A stretch of DNA of 9,446 nucleotides from Alistipes sp. Its GTDB lineage: Bacteria; Bacteroidota; Bacteroidia; Bacteroidales; Rikenellaceae. Both the position numbers and the translations under genes were made by a program. The notes below the pieces were generated by a model. It searched no databases. It had not been told where the DNA came from and was given only the letters and a program-made list of their open reading frames with translations. The stretch spans positions 1-9,446 of the forward strand of contig JAGBTW010000186.1 of NCBI GenBank assembly GCA_017631135.1, in the 5' to 3' direction. Below, piece after piece: positions 1 through 7,944 of the stretch. Every line of letters starts with the position of its first letter. Positions within the stretch are counted from its first letter, which is position 1.

Positions 1-2885
1 ATATAGAAATACTTCGAGTCGAAGCGTGAATATGTTGTAGGCTTCTTAACAATCTGCATAACGCCCTCATTGTCGGGGAAGATGATGGGGTCAGAGAGCT
101 TGTTGAGTCGCATCTGCTCGTAACCACCCGTCTTGATGTTTTGGTTGTTCAAGATATTGTTCACCTGAAGGCTGAAACCAAGCGTATACTTATACTTGAT
201 GCGGAAGTTCTTGCCGATGCTTGCGCTCAATGTGTAGGCATTGCCCAACTCCTCCTGTGCGCGGATGCCGTCGATGATGTCCACAACGTATGCCTTCTGA
301 CGACCTGTCTCGAGGCTATTCCAGTCGTAGATGCGCTTGAGCTCGTTCTCGAGGTACTCGGTACGATACATGGGGTTCATAGAGAGGTACAAGCGGTCGT
401 AGTAGTTGAAGTCCAACGATGCGTACCAGTTGTCGGGACCACGGAAGTTAAGACCCACGTTGATAGCTGTTTGAGGTGTGCTCTCAACCTTCATACCCTT
501 CCAATTCACAACGCTGTGAACGATGTCCGTAGCCGAGTTGTCAATCATCTGTGTGAACTCGGGGTTTGATGTGTAGATGTAGTCACCAAGGCTCACGGCG
601 CTCTGCAATGAGAGACCCCAAGCGATGGGCACACTCAAACCAAACTCAACACCCATATAGCGCTTGTCGATGCCCGACATTGCGAAGTTGGTGAACGAGC
701 CCTGTGTGTCGTCGTAGAACGATATAACCTTCGACTGGTCCATCATCTGGGTGTAGTAAGCCGAGAGGCGCGCACGCACCCAAGGAGTATTGAGGTTATA
801 GGTTACATCTACGCCATAAATCTTCTCGGCATCGAGACCTGGAGTAATCTGATTGCGTGTACGAGCCGACACAAAGGCGTTATTGAACATGGGGGCATTC
901 TGCATAGCCGTAGCGTTAAGCTCCAAAGCATGAGCACCCGAGAAGCGATACGAGAGGTTAACCTTACCCTTATAAGTGAGGTTGTTAACCTTGTCCGAGT
1001 CACCAAACGATGTCATGCCGCGGTTGTCGCCAGCATTAGCATTCATAAAGAGACCCTTCTCCCAAAGACCCTCGCGCCAGAGGCTTGAAACGCCTACCTC
1101 GCCACCGATATTAGCAGTAAAGCCACCCGCCTGCACCTCGTACATAGCCCAAAGCTGACCCTGGCGTACATGTGCGTAGTAGTCGTAGTTATACTTATCG
1201 CCCTCCTTAACAGCCTGTGCGTGACCATGCTCGCGATAGTATGCCATGTTGTTCTGATAAGCCTCGGTGTTACCACCAAAGTCGCGCTCTGCGAACTTAT
1301 CTACATCCAACCAGTAGTCACCACCAAGCAAGTCCTTGACGGTTGAGTAGTACTCTGTTCTGTTGATACGCGCACGGAGACCCGCTGTGAGCTTCGAGCC
1401 ACCACGGAACACATGGTTGAGCTGTGCAGTGATGTTGTAGTCGAGCTGGTCGGTGTGGCGCTCCTCAATCATCGCAACAGAGCGGTGTCCCTCGCCATAG
1501 ATAGAGTTCTCCTCGCCCATCTTGTTGTCCTGAATAAGACCATCGTAGTCGATGTAGCCATCCCAGTTCTGGGTGTACTCAACGAGCTTTGCGCGGTCTG
1601 TCTCGAGGTCTACATCTGTAAATGGCATGGTCAACTCATTTGCCTCGGCAAAGTTGTTGAGCAGGGTGCGACGCACAAGGCGGCTGCCGTAGTATGATGG
1701 TAACTTACGGTAGTAGTCGGGACGTGGGTCCTCACCCTTGTACCATGTGAGTGCCGAGTAGCCATTCTTACCGAAGCGGAGCGATGTAGCAACAGCAAGA
1801 GATGTATAGTCCGAAATCTGCCAGTTGTAGTTAAGCATAGCGATGGGCTCGTGCATGCGACGAACACGCGCATTGCGCTCCTCGCCATTCTGCAAACCTA
1901 CGTTGGGGTTATAGTAGTTGTCACCCCAAAGGTCGTAAGCCTCTTGTGTCGATGCCTGCTGCGCACCACGCTGTGTGGGAGCACCCATGATGGTTGCTGC
2001 AAGGCGGTGGTTAGAGTTAAAAATCTTCTCGGCAGAGAAGAAGTAGCCGTAGGCGTTGTAGTACACACCATCAACATAGCCGTTGCCACCCTGACGTGTA
2101 GAGAGCGTGAAGCCATACGACCAGCCATTATCGAGCTGACCCGATGCGTAGCTCACCATAGCGCGGAAGCGATACATCTGTGTAGCGTTCACAGCACTTG
2201 CGCGGAAGCCCTTGCGAAGCTGTGAGGCGCGTGCGTTGATATTTGTAGTACCTGCCACGCCACCCAGACCGTAGTTTGACATCTCCAAGCCTGATGTGGA
2301 CTCCTGGTTGCGTGTGGCATCGTTAAGACCGCTCCACAACGACCAAGGTCCATAGCTTGTGAGCGCATCGTTGAAGCGGATGCCATTGAGGTATACATCC
2401 TGATACTGCGAGTCGTAGCCACGCACATTGAAGCGCATCTCCGAGAAGCGATACGAGGCTATGTTGTTGAATATGTCCTTTGATGCTGATAGTGCCGAGG
2501 GCATAGCCTGTGAGTCGCCCGAGCTCTCAACATCGGTGTCGAGCTCCGCAAATGCCGAGTCGTCAATAACGGTCATTGTCGTGGGAATCATCACCACCTG
2601 CTGCATATCGTGCACAAGCTCCTTAACGCGCACCATAAGCTCAAGGTCCTCGAACTCAAAAGCCGAGAAAGTCAACATATATTGACCTGGAGCGAGACCC
2701 TCGATGATAAACTCACCATCTTCGTTTGTCGTGGTGTTGACGGCAACACCGTCAATAGCCAACGCCACCCCACTTATGGGCTCGCGGCCATCGCGCGACA
2801 CTACAACACCCTTCATGCCACCCATTTGGGCAAAGGCACTAACACCAAGAAGGGTGCATAGAATAGTTAGTAAAAATTTCCTCAT
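1..2885 (-). CDS. TonB-dependent outer-membrane receptor, C-terminus cut by window edge
   Basis: An open frame of 961 codons runs from the ATG at 2885 to the left edge without a stop. Residues 1-20 (MRKFLLTILC...SAFAQ) form a type I signal peptide. Residues about 22-105 are a carboxypeptidase-regulatory-like domain (GVVVSRDGREPISGV, then TTTNEDGEFIIEGLAPGQY). The plug follows at about 130-220, with FNVRGYDSQYQDVYLNGIRF and YGLGGVAGTTNI. The rest is rich in aromatic and alternating residues, as in a 22-strand beta barrel. The visible end (SRFDSKYFY) resembles the penultimate strands of this family, so perhaps 10-25 residues are missing. Such receptors import substrates into the periplasm using TonB-ExbBD energy. 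The gene is last in the visible operon, 17 bases after the EEP gene, and no SusD partner is seen. Family assignment is secure; the substrate is unknown, and an oligonucleotide or phosphate-containing product is inferred only from the neighbours. Confidence 0.93.
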   Translation of the reverse strand, partial: MRKFLLTILCTLLGVSAFAQMGGMKGVVVSRDGREPISGVALAIDGVAVNTTTNEDGEFIIEGLAPGQYMLTFSAFEFEDLELMVRVKELVHDMQQVVMIPTTMTVIDDSAFAELDTDVESSGDSQAMPSALSASKDIFNNIASYRFSEMRFNVRGYDSQYQDVYLNGIRFNDALTSYGPWSLWSGLNDATRNQESTSGLEMSNYGLGGVAGTTNINARASQLRKGFRASAVNATQMYRFRAMVSYASGQLDNGWSYGFTLSTRQGGNGYVDGVYYNAYGYFFSAEKIFNSNHRLAATIMGAPTQRGAQQASTQEAYDLWGDNYYNPNVGLQNGEERNARVRRMHEPIAMLNYNWQISDYTSLAVATSLRFGKNGYSALTWYKGEDPRPDYYRKLPSYYGSRLVRRTLLNNFAEANELTMPFTDVDLETDRAKLVEYTQNWDGYIDYDGLIQDNKMGEENSIYGEGHRSVAMIEERHTDQLDYNITAQLNHVFRGGSKLTAGLRARINRTEYYSTVKDLLGGDYWLDVDKFAERDFGGNTEAYQNNMAYYREHGHAQAVKEGDKYNYDYYAHVRQGQLWAMYEVQAGGFTANIGGEVGVSSLWREGLWEKGLFMNANAGDNRGMTSFGDSDKVNNLTYKGKVNLSYRFSGAHALELNATAMQNAPMFNNAFVSARTRNQITPGLDAEKIYGVDVTYNLNTPWVRARLSAYYTQMMDQSKVISFYDDTQGSFTNFAMSGIDKRYMGVEFGLSVPIAWGLSLQSAVSLGDYIYTSNPEFTQMIDNSATDIVHSVVNWKGMKVESTPQTAINVGLNFRGPDNWYASLDFNYYDRLYLSMNPMYRTEYLENELKRIYDWNSLETGRQKAYVVDIIDGIRAQEELGNAYTLSASIGKNFRIKYKYTLGFSLQVNNILNNQNIKTGGYEQMRLNKLSDPIIFPDNEGVMQIVKKPTTYSRFDSKYFY

Positions 2886-2902
2886 AGTTATAAGTTTGAT
2901 AT

Positions 2903-3934
2903 TTATTTTCCGATATAGATATATACGGGGAAGTGGTCGCTAAAGCCATTCTGGAAGTTGTTCGTAACGAACGTGCGCAATGGATAGCCCTTGTACTGAC
3001 CCTCCTGCTGAAGCATATAAGGGCGTGTAAAAATGTTGCCGTAGAACTTCTTGCCCTTGATGATGCGAAGCTCGCCCTCGGGGGCATTTACCAAGTTCTC
3101 GGTTACGCAGATGTGGTCAAACAAGTTCCACACATCCTGGTATGCGAGTGTGCCGATGCCTGCGCGCAACATTTGGTTGTAGGGGTTGAAGAAGTCACCC
3201 TTCTCGAGCTCCTTGACCTTCGCCTTTGCACCCATAACCTTTGTGATGCTGGCATCCGTAGCATCGTCGTTGAAGTCGCCCATGACGATAACCTTTGTCG
3301 CGGGGTTCTCGGCTATCAGCGAGTCCTTAATCTCTTTAATCTGCTTTGCACAAGCGTCGCGCTTGAACTGCGAAGCCTCCTTGCCACCAAGGCGCGAGGG
3401 CCAGTGTGACACAAGGAAGTAGAAGGGCTCACCCTCAATTGTACCCCACATAACCACAAGGTCGCGAGTTCGGAAATCGGGCAACTCCTCCACCTTGAGT
3501 TTGATGTTGTCCGAGCCCTCGAGCTTGAAGACATCGGCACGATAGAGGACTGCGCAATCCACGCCACGAGCATCGGGCGAGTCGTAGTGACAGATGCGGT
3601 AGTTAGCACCCTTGAGCTTGGGCTGTGAGATGAGGTCCTCGAGCACCGAGCGGTTCTCAATCTCCGACACACCGATAACGATTGGATACTCCTTCTGTAT
3701 TGCTGCGATGTCGAACAATACGCGCTCCATGTTGGTGAGCTTCTTTTGATACTTAATCTCGTTCCACTGCTTCACGCCATCGGGAAGAAACTCCTCGTCG
3801 TGTGTCTCGGGGTCATCGTAGATGTCGAAGAGGTTCTCGAGATTGTAGAATACTACCGTGTACGGCTTCTCTTGTGCCACACACACCGATACGCTAAATA
3901 GCGTAACTAATAGCATTAAAAAGGTCTTTTTCAT
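2903..3934 (-). CDS. Secreted endonuclease/exonuclease/phosphatase (EEP) family enzyme
   Basis: This 343-residue protein has a type I signal peptide (1-20, ending VCVAQ), so it is exported rather than lipidated. The EEP (DNase I-like) fold is marked in order by FYNLENLFD (Asn31), GVSEIENR (metal-ligand Glu91), the segment around YDSPDARGVDCAVLY (117-131), SHWPSR (catalytic-type His177), MGDFNDD (Asp220, Asn222), WNLFDHICV (Asp273-His274) and GFSDHFPVY (Asp333-His334). All main active-site motifs are present, so a metal-dependent phosphodiesterase is expected. The superfamily includes DNase I, exonuclease III, phosphatases and sphingomyelinases, and the sequence alone does not give the substrate. 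The gene starts 32 bases after the nuclease gene and ends 17 bases before the receptor gene, so co-transcription is likely. A neighbour that is a DNA/RNA nuclease favours nucleic acid as substrate, but this is inference. Confidence 0.93.
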   Translation of the reverse strand: MKKTFLMLLVTLFSVSVCVAQEKPYTVVFYNLENLFDIYDDPETHDEEFLPDGVKQWNEIKYQKKLTNMERVLFDIAAIQKEYPIVIGVSEIENRSVLEDLISQPKLKGANYRICHYDSPDARGVDCAVLYRADVFKLEGSDNIKLKVEELPDFRTRDLVVMWGTIEGEPFYFLVSHWPSRLGGKEASQFKRDACAKQIKEIKDSLIAENPATKVIVMGDFNDDATDASITKVMGAKAKVKELEKGDFFNPYNQMLRAGIGTLAYQDVWNLFDHICVTENLVNAPEGELRIIKGKKFYGNIFTRPYMLQQEGQYKGYPLRTFVTNNFQNGFSDHFPVYIYIGK

Positions 3935-3966
3935 ATATCAAATATTTAATTTATTGCCGTCTTGCA

Positions 3967-5172
3967 TTAGTTAATACCCCACTCCGAGGGCACTGCCGTG
4001 CGCTTAACCTCCGCCTCGATAGCATCGTCAATCATTGGGAAGAAGCTAAAGCCCGTAATCTCCTCCAACTCTGCGATTGATATGCACTCCTCCTTTGTTA
4101 GCGAGGTATCATCACCCGAATTGGTGTGTCGCATCCATATGGCTATGGCACGCAACTGATTAGCATCGGTTATCTCACTTATCGATTTACCCGTATTACC
4201 CTTCTTTGTGCGAAGCAGCGCCTTGTAGTAGTATGTCGCCGTGGGACAAGCGTTACCCGAGCGGTCGGTGGTTTGGCTGTCGATGGATGAGTCGTGCTGA
4301 CCCTTGAAGTATGCGCCCGTAACGACATAGAGTGTATCGCTGCAGACCATGTTGCGCACTCTACCCTCCAATACGCCCCACTTGTTTTGATTGAACTGCG
4401 ACTGCTGGGGGGTCATGTTTGTTGCGTAGAATGTCTGGTCCATCATCTGCTGTGAGCACTTGCGGTCGGCAGCGGGGAGCTGGTGACCACGGTCATACCA
4501 GCCGTTATACGAGCGGCTCAAGTTTGCCTGCATGCTGCTCTCAACCGCGGGGTCGTAGCCAAAGTCGCTGTTGTTGCGGTTGCCATCGCCCGTCATGTGT
4601 GAGCTGTGCAGAGGGTATGCCACCCACAGCGATGCACGCACCGAGGGGTCGAAGCAATAGGTGTAGTTTCGTGCATTATTATCGAGACCCAGCGTGCCGT
4701 AGTGCGTGTTGAAGATATAGTCATTCTCGTTTTTGCACACAGGCAACTCTGCCCACTCGCGCACAAAGGCTATGCTATTGTCGTAGCTGTGTTGTGTGAA
4801 CGAGAGCGCCACCGAGGTGTTATCGCCGAAGCTTACATGTACGGTTGCCTCGCGCGACTTGCCCGAAGCATTCTTGCTGAAGTAGACATAGACAATCTTG
4901 TCGGTTGTCTCCATTGTGCCCTCTGCGGTGGTGAGTCCCGACGAGAAGCGCGCCCAATCACCCTCCGACTCGATAGTCATCGAGAAAGAAGTACCCTGTT
5001 GTGCTCGCAGCACCACAGCGCAGTTCTTGCTCTCGCCCTTAACCTCGGGAGTCTGAACATAGGCATTGCTCTTGATTTGTTCGACACTCACTTCATCGCA
5101 TCCAGCAGCAACAAGGAGCATCATTGCAACAACACCCACCTTTGCAACCATATTCAACAAGAGTCTATACAT
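3967..5172 (-). CDS. BACON-domain lipoprotein with DNA/RNA non-specific endonuclease domain
   Basis: The 401-residue protein begins with a lipoprotein signal peptide (VAAGC, Cys25). Asp-Glu follows the Cys, an acidic pattern compatible with surface export in Bacteroidetes. Residues about 45-128 look like a BACON beta-sandwich (SMTIESEGDWARF, ending SFTQ). Residues about 150-385 are a DNA/RNA non-specific endonuclease of the beta-beta-alpha-metal (NUC1/Serratia nuclease) type. DRGHQLPAA (227-235) fits the family signature with general-base His230. FYATNMTPQQSQFNQNKW (248-265) supplies the conserved Asn residues, including the metal-ligand position at about Asn261, followed by Glu269. The nuclease should therefore be active, cutting DNA and RNA outside the cell. 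Seven further cysteines could form disulphides. BACON domains usually mediate spacing or surface binding. ATG 5172 fits the signal peptide; Met8 is a less likely alternative start. The gene is second in the operon, 98 bases after the large lipoprotein gene. Confidence 0.93.
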   Translation of the reverse strand: MYRLLLNMVAKVGVVAMMLLVAAGCDEVSVEQIKSNAYVQTPEVKGESKNCAVVLRAQQGTSFSMTIESEGDWARFSSGLTTAEGTMETTDKIVYVYFSKNASGKSREATVHVSFGDNTSVALSFTQHSYDNSIAFVREWAELPVCKNENDYIFNTHYGTLGLDNNARNYTYCFDPSVRASLWVAYPLHSSHMTGDGNRNNSDFGYDPAVESSMQANLSRSYNGWYDRGHQLPAADRKCSQQMMDQTFYATNMTPQQSQFNQNKWGVLEGRVRNMVCSDTLYVVTGAYFKGQHDSSIDSQTTDRSGNACPTATYYYKALLRTKKGNTGKSISEITDANQLRAIAIWMRHTNSGDDTSLTKEECISIAELEEITGFSFFPMIDDAIEAEVKRTAVPSEWGIN

Positions 5173-5212
5173 AGAGATATATCGTATTTTTAAGTTTAGT
5201 TAAAATATCTCT
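5173..5212 (-). promoter_or_regulatory. Inverted repeat abutting the nuclease start codon
   Basis: AGAGATAT (5173-5180) is the exact inverse of ATATCTCT (5205-5212), separated by an A/T-rich 24-base loop. On the minus strand the 3' arm ends directly before the ATG at 5172, so a folded mRNA would cover the ribosome-binding region. The stem is short and the loop long, so folding is uncertain. Confidence 0.35.
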
Positions 5213-5218
5213 CGCCAC

Positions 5219-5244
5219 CTCGGGCAGGGACTACCCCACCCGAG
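5219..5244 (-). promoter_or_regulatory. G/C-rich stem-loop between the large lipoprotein and nuclease genes
   Basis: The arms CTCGGG (5219-5224) and CCCGAG (5239-5244) pair perfectly. An inner GGG (5227-5229) can pair with CCC (within 5234-5237) around a short loop. The stem lies in the 98-base gap 27 bases after the stop codon of the large lipoprotein gene. No run of T follows on the minus strand, so a full rho-independent terminator is unlikely. A stability element, processing site or partial attenuator that sets higher expression of the first gene is more plausible. Confidence 0.5.
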
Positions 5245-5270
5245 TTAAGCGAAAGAGTTAATGAAATTAA

Positions 5271-7865
5271 TTACTTAGCGTAAGTAACTTTGTCAAAACG
5301 ATATGAACCATTTGTACCAGTCAAAGGCATATCATACTCTAACTTGTAGTAAAGATTCTCCGCTGGGCTTGTGACAGTGTATACAACCTCACCAACAGCC
5401 AACTCTGCTGTAACCTCCTCTACAACATTTGTAAAGTCGCTATCACTTGCAACGATAAGCTTTGCAGAGTTCATCTCGGTATCAACCTGTGTAAAATTGA
5501 TTTTCACGCTTGAAACTGCGTAAGAAATCGCATTACTTGTTGCAATAGTAGCTACTGAATCGTTAGCCTTACGACCAAAGCGAACAGCTGTCCAAGCATT
5601 AGACTCCTGACCATTGTTGATGCCGCTGAATACAAAAGCATTTGAACCCACCTCAATAGTGAATGAGTCAGTATAGCTATTTGTATACTTGCTGGGGTTG
5701 CCAGGGAAGGTAATTACAAAAACATCACCGGGCTCGGGTGTAGGCTCGGGCTCGGGCTCGGGCTCGGTAGTACCGCCATCAGCAGCAGTAACAGATGTAA
5801 TCATAGTATTTACATACTTGCCACCAGAGAAACCGATAGTCCAACCCTTAACCAAGATCTTCTGACCATCCAAAGCGGGATCTACGGTGCCATCAATAAC
5901 ATAAGCCAATGAGCCAACAGCAGTAGCAGCACCATCAACAGTTACATTATAGTAGTAGCCACTGATTGCCAAAGTACCAGTGTACTCAACATACTGGATA
6001 ACGGGGTTCGACAGGTATGCATCCATAGCAGCGCCATCCATCACGGTAGCTGTAGGATATGTGTAAGAGGTCGAACCAGTAACGGTTACAGTAGGAGTAC
6101 CCACCTGACGCAAACCGCCATAGGTAGCCATCGAGCCCTCTACCTTAACAACATCGCCTACCTTGGCATCAACAGCAGAGCCAACATAAACGAGCAACTT
6201 GCCAGTGGTATCCTCTACCAATACGCCACGAGAATATACGCCGATAACAGTTGCATTCTCGATAACAATAGCAGCACCATCAGCAGCAGCTATAGCCTCA
6301 GCAATAGTTACTGAGCCCTCAATAGGATCCTCGGGCTCGGGAGTCTCGCCACCCTCCTCGCCATTGATAGGCTCGTCAGAGAGTTTTACACCACAAACAA
6401 TTGCACGAGCCGTAGGCATTGTAGCATCTGCCGATGTGAGCTCGAAGTTTGCATCTGTAGAGAACTCGATTGTAGAGTCTGCAGTGAGACCTGTGAGCTT
6501 CACAGAGTAGTGGTCGCTCTCGGCAAATGCGAGTGACGCGTAGGGAGGGTTACCTGTTACACCGTCGTGAGAAGCGAGCTTCTGTGACTGTGTAGCGCCA
6601 CCGTTAACGCGGTAGTACAAGGTAACATCGCCACCCTTCCAGCCCTGGGCATAGAAGTTAAGATACTTGTCGCCAGCTACGCCAACAGCACCTGAAGTGA
6701 ACTTACCAGCCTGCTTTGACTTACCCAACTTGAAGCCCGTAACAGCGTTGCCATTAATCTTTGTGTCGCCAAGGCTATATACAGCGTTTACAGAGTCGTC
6801 AGCAGCGCAAACGAATGCAGCATCCGAAGCATAAGGACCTACGCCAGGCTCGGGAGTTGTACCACCGTTATCGCCGTTGTCGCCGCCACCCTCCTCGGGA
6901 AGAGTGATAGACTGACCGCCATTGCCCACGAAGAGCTTAACATCGTCGATACGATATGAGCTTGCCACGTCTGCAGAGAACTTGATGTAGAGGTTCTCGG
7001 GCACCTCGGTCAATGTGAACTCGGCTGTAGCCACGTTCCAACGACCCTCGGCAGTACCTGCGAATGTGTACTCAATCTCTGCCCAGCCATTGCCGTTCTT
7101 CGAGAGGTATACATGGAACTCGCTGTTGGTAAAGAGGCTACCATTCTCCTGTGAGTACTTCTCCGAGCCGAATGTAAGTTTGTAGTTGGTCTGTGCAGCA
7201 TCGAGAGCGATATTGTTAACCTGGAAGTAAGCTGACGAGCCGAAGAAGATGTTGTTCATGCCCGAACCAGCATAGTCAGAGTAGTCGCTGTTAGATGTTG
7301 AGTTTGAGCGAACAGAGACACCCTTACCAGTGTAGTTTACATTCTCTGAAGCGGGACCCTCGGCATTTGCGAACTCGGGGAACTGGTCGATATAGGGCCA
7401 TGAAGAGCCGCTACCGAATGTCTTTGTTGCCTCCTTGCCGTCGAAGTTGTCGCCATAGAGCAACTCCTCGGTTACAGGGGCATCGTTAGATGCTGACTGC
7501 TTAACAGCAATCTTCTTTGTGTCCCATGCACCATAGGTAGCGTGCAAAGCGATAACCTTGATGGTTGTCTCGCGGATAACACCTGTGTCGTTAAGAGCCA
7601 CAGCAACGGTGATAGTGCCATTGCCATTACCAGCTGCGGGAGTTGCAGTGAGCCAGTCAGCGTCACACTCTACCTTCCAATCGGCGTTTGCTGTGATGCT
7701 AACACTCTGGCTGCTCTCCTCCATTGCAAAGTTCAATGATGTTGCCGACACCTCTACTGTAGGGTCTGCCACAACATTGACATCCTCCTCACATGCGACA
7801 AAGCCGAGGGCAGAACCCAAGACCATTGCCACAGCAAAGATTGACTTAAAAAGTTTGTTTGCCAT
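5271..7865 (-). CDS. Large surface lipoprotein: BACON, beta-sandwich and OB-fold-like domains
   Basis: This 864-residue protein has a lipoprotein signal (MANKLFK...GFVAC, Cys25) followed by EED, compatible with surface display. In order: a BACON domain (about 37-125; ANADWKVECDADWL, ending VKQSA); a beta-sandwich of choice-of-anchor type (about 134-314; LLYGDNFDG to SYRIDDVKLF); a Gly/Pro/Glu linker; a second beta domain (about 345-497; GFKLGKSKQAGKF, LNFYAQGWKGG); another acidic Pro linker; an OB-fold-like domain (about 517-695; VTIAEAIAAADG, VLVEDTTGKLLVYVG, VGDVVKVEG) similar to YhcR-OBF/DUF5689 regions; an EP-repeat linker (about 700-713); and a C-terminal beta domain (about 714-863; SYRFDKVTYA). 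No hydrolase motif is visible, so it is probably a binding or scaffold protein; OB folds often bind nucleic acid. An ATG at 7913 is in frame, but it adds 16 residues before a normal-length signal peptide, so 7865 is preferred. It is first in the operon. Confidence 0.88.
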   Translation of the reverse strand: MANKLFKSIFAVAMVLGSALGFVACEEDVNVVADPTVEVSATSLNFAMEESSQSVSITANADWKVECDADWLTATPAAGNGNGTITVAVALNDTGVIRETTIKVIALHATYGAWDTKKIAVKQSASNDAPVTEELLYGDNFDGKEATKTFGSGSSWPYIDQFPEFANAEGPASENVNYTGKGVSVRSNSTSNSDYSDYAGSGMNNIFFGSSAYFQVNNIALDAAQTNYKLTFGSEKYSQENGSLFTNSEFHVYLSKNGNGWAEIEYTFAGTAEGRWNVATAEFTLTEVPENLYIKFSADVASSYRIDDVKLFVGNGGQSITLPEEGGGDNGDNGGTTPEPGVGPYASDAAFVCAADDSVNAVYSLGDTKINGNAVTGFKLGKSKQAGKFTSGAVGVAGDKYLNFYAQGWKGGDVTLYYRVNGGATQSQKLASHDGVTGNPPYASLAFAESDHYSVKLTGLTADSTIEFSTDANFELTSADATMPTARAIVCGVKLSDEPINGEEGGETPEPEDPIEGSVTIAEAIAAADGAAIVIENATVIGVYSRGVLVEDTTGKLLVYVGSAVDAKVGDVVKVEGSMATYGGLRQVGTPTVTVTGSTSYTYPTATVMDGAAMDAYLSNPVIQYVEYTGTLAISGYYYNVTVDGAATAVGSLAYVIDGTVDPALDGQKILVKGWTIGFSGGKYVNTMITSVTAADGGTTEPEPEPEPTPEPGDVFVITFPGNPSKYTNSYTDSFTIEVGSNAFVFSGINNGQESNAWTAVRFGRKANDSVATIATSNAISYAVSSVKINFTQVDTEMNSAKLIVASDSDFTNVVEEVTAELAVGEVVYTVTSPAENLYYKLEYDMPLTGTNGSYRFDKVTYAK
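5743..5767 (-). repeat. Tandem GGCTCG hexamer repeat in the linker coding region
   Basis: Four consecutive copies of the hexamer GGCTCG, plus one base, lie inside the large lipoprotein gene. On the coding strand they encode alternating Glu-Pro, forming the extended linker between the OB-fold-like domain and the C-terminal domain. The unit is two codons, so gain or loss of a copy by slippage would change linker length without a frameshift. Confidence 0.85.
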
Positions 7866-7925
7866 AATGTTTTGGTTTAATAAGTTAAAAAATATAAAGG
7901 TTTTAATTTTCATATTATCGCCTAC

Positions 7926-7942
7926 ATCTCTCGTAGAGAGAT
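7926..7942 (-). promoter_or_regulatory. Hairpin at the predicted 5' end of the operon mRNA
   Basis: The arms ATCTCTC (7926-7932) and GAGAGAT (7936-7942) are perfectly complementary, with a three-base loop. The palindrome begins only a few bases after the predicted transcript start, so in RNA it would be a 5'-terminal stem-loop. Such stems often protect mRNA from decay; as DNA it could also be an operator. The position is seen in the sequence; the role is inferred. Confidence 0.5.
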
Positions 7943-7944
7943 AA

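Noticed and set aside
141..569. 142-codon open frame on the plus strand
   Set aside because: It lies antisense to the TonB-dependent receptor, whose frame is continuous and carries clear family motifs. The plus-strand translation is a Val/Leu-rich shadow without recognisable features. The same holds for other plus-strand frames opposite the minus-strand genes (for example 2933-3409 and 4606-5193).
1..2885. Possible frameshift or decay in the receptor gene
   Set aside because: Reading codon by codon from 2885 to the edge gives a continuous frame with receptor-like sequence throughout. The missing end is due only to the window boundary.
3935..3966. Possible internal promoter (AATATTTG) just before the EEP gene
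   Set aside because: It misses the first base of TAnnTTTG, and it would place the transcript start at or past the ATG. The short gap argues for read-through.
5219..5244. Stem-loop as a full transcription terminator splitting the operon
   Set aside because: No T run follows on the minus strand, and no convincing new promoter is seen before the nuclease gene. An internal stability or attenuation element fits better.
7866..7913. Upstream in-frame ATG at 7913 as start of the large lipoprotein
   Set aside because: It would add 16 residues ahead of an already complete lipoprotein signal peptide beginning MANKLFK. It remains possible but is less likely than 7865.
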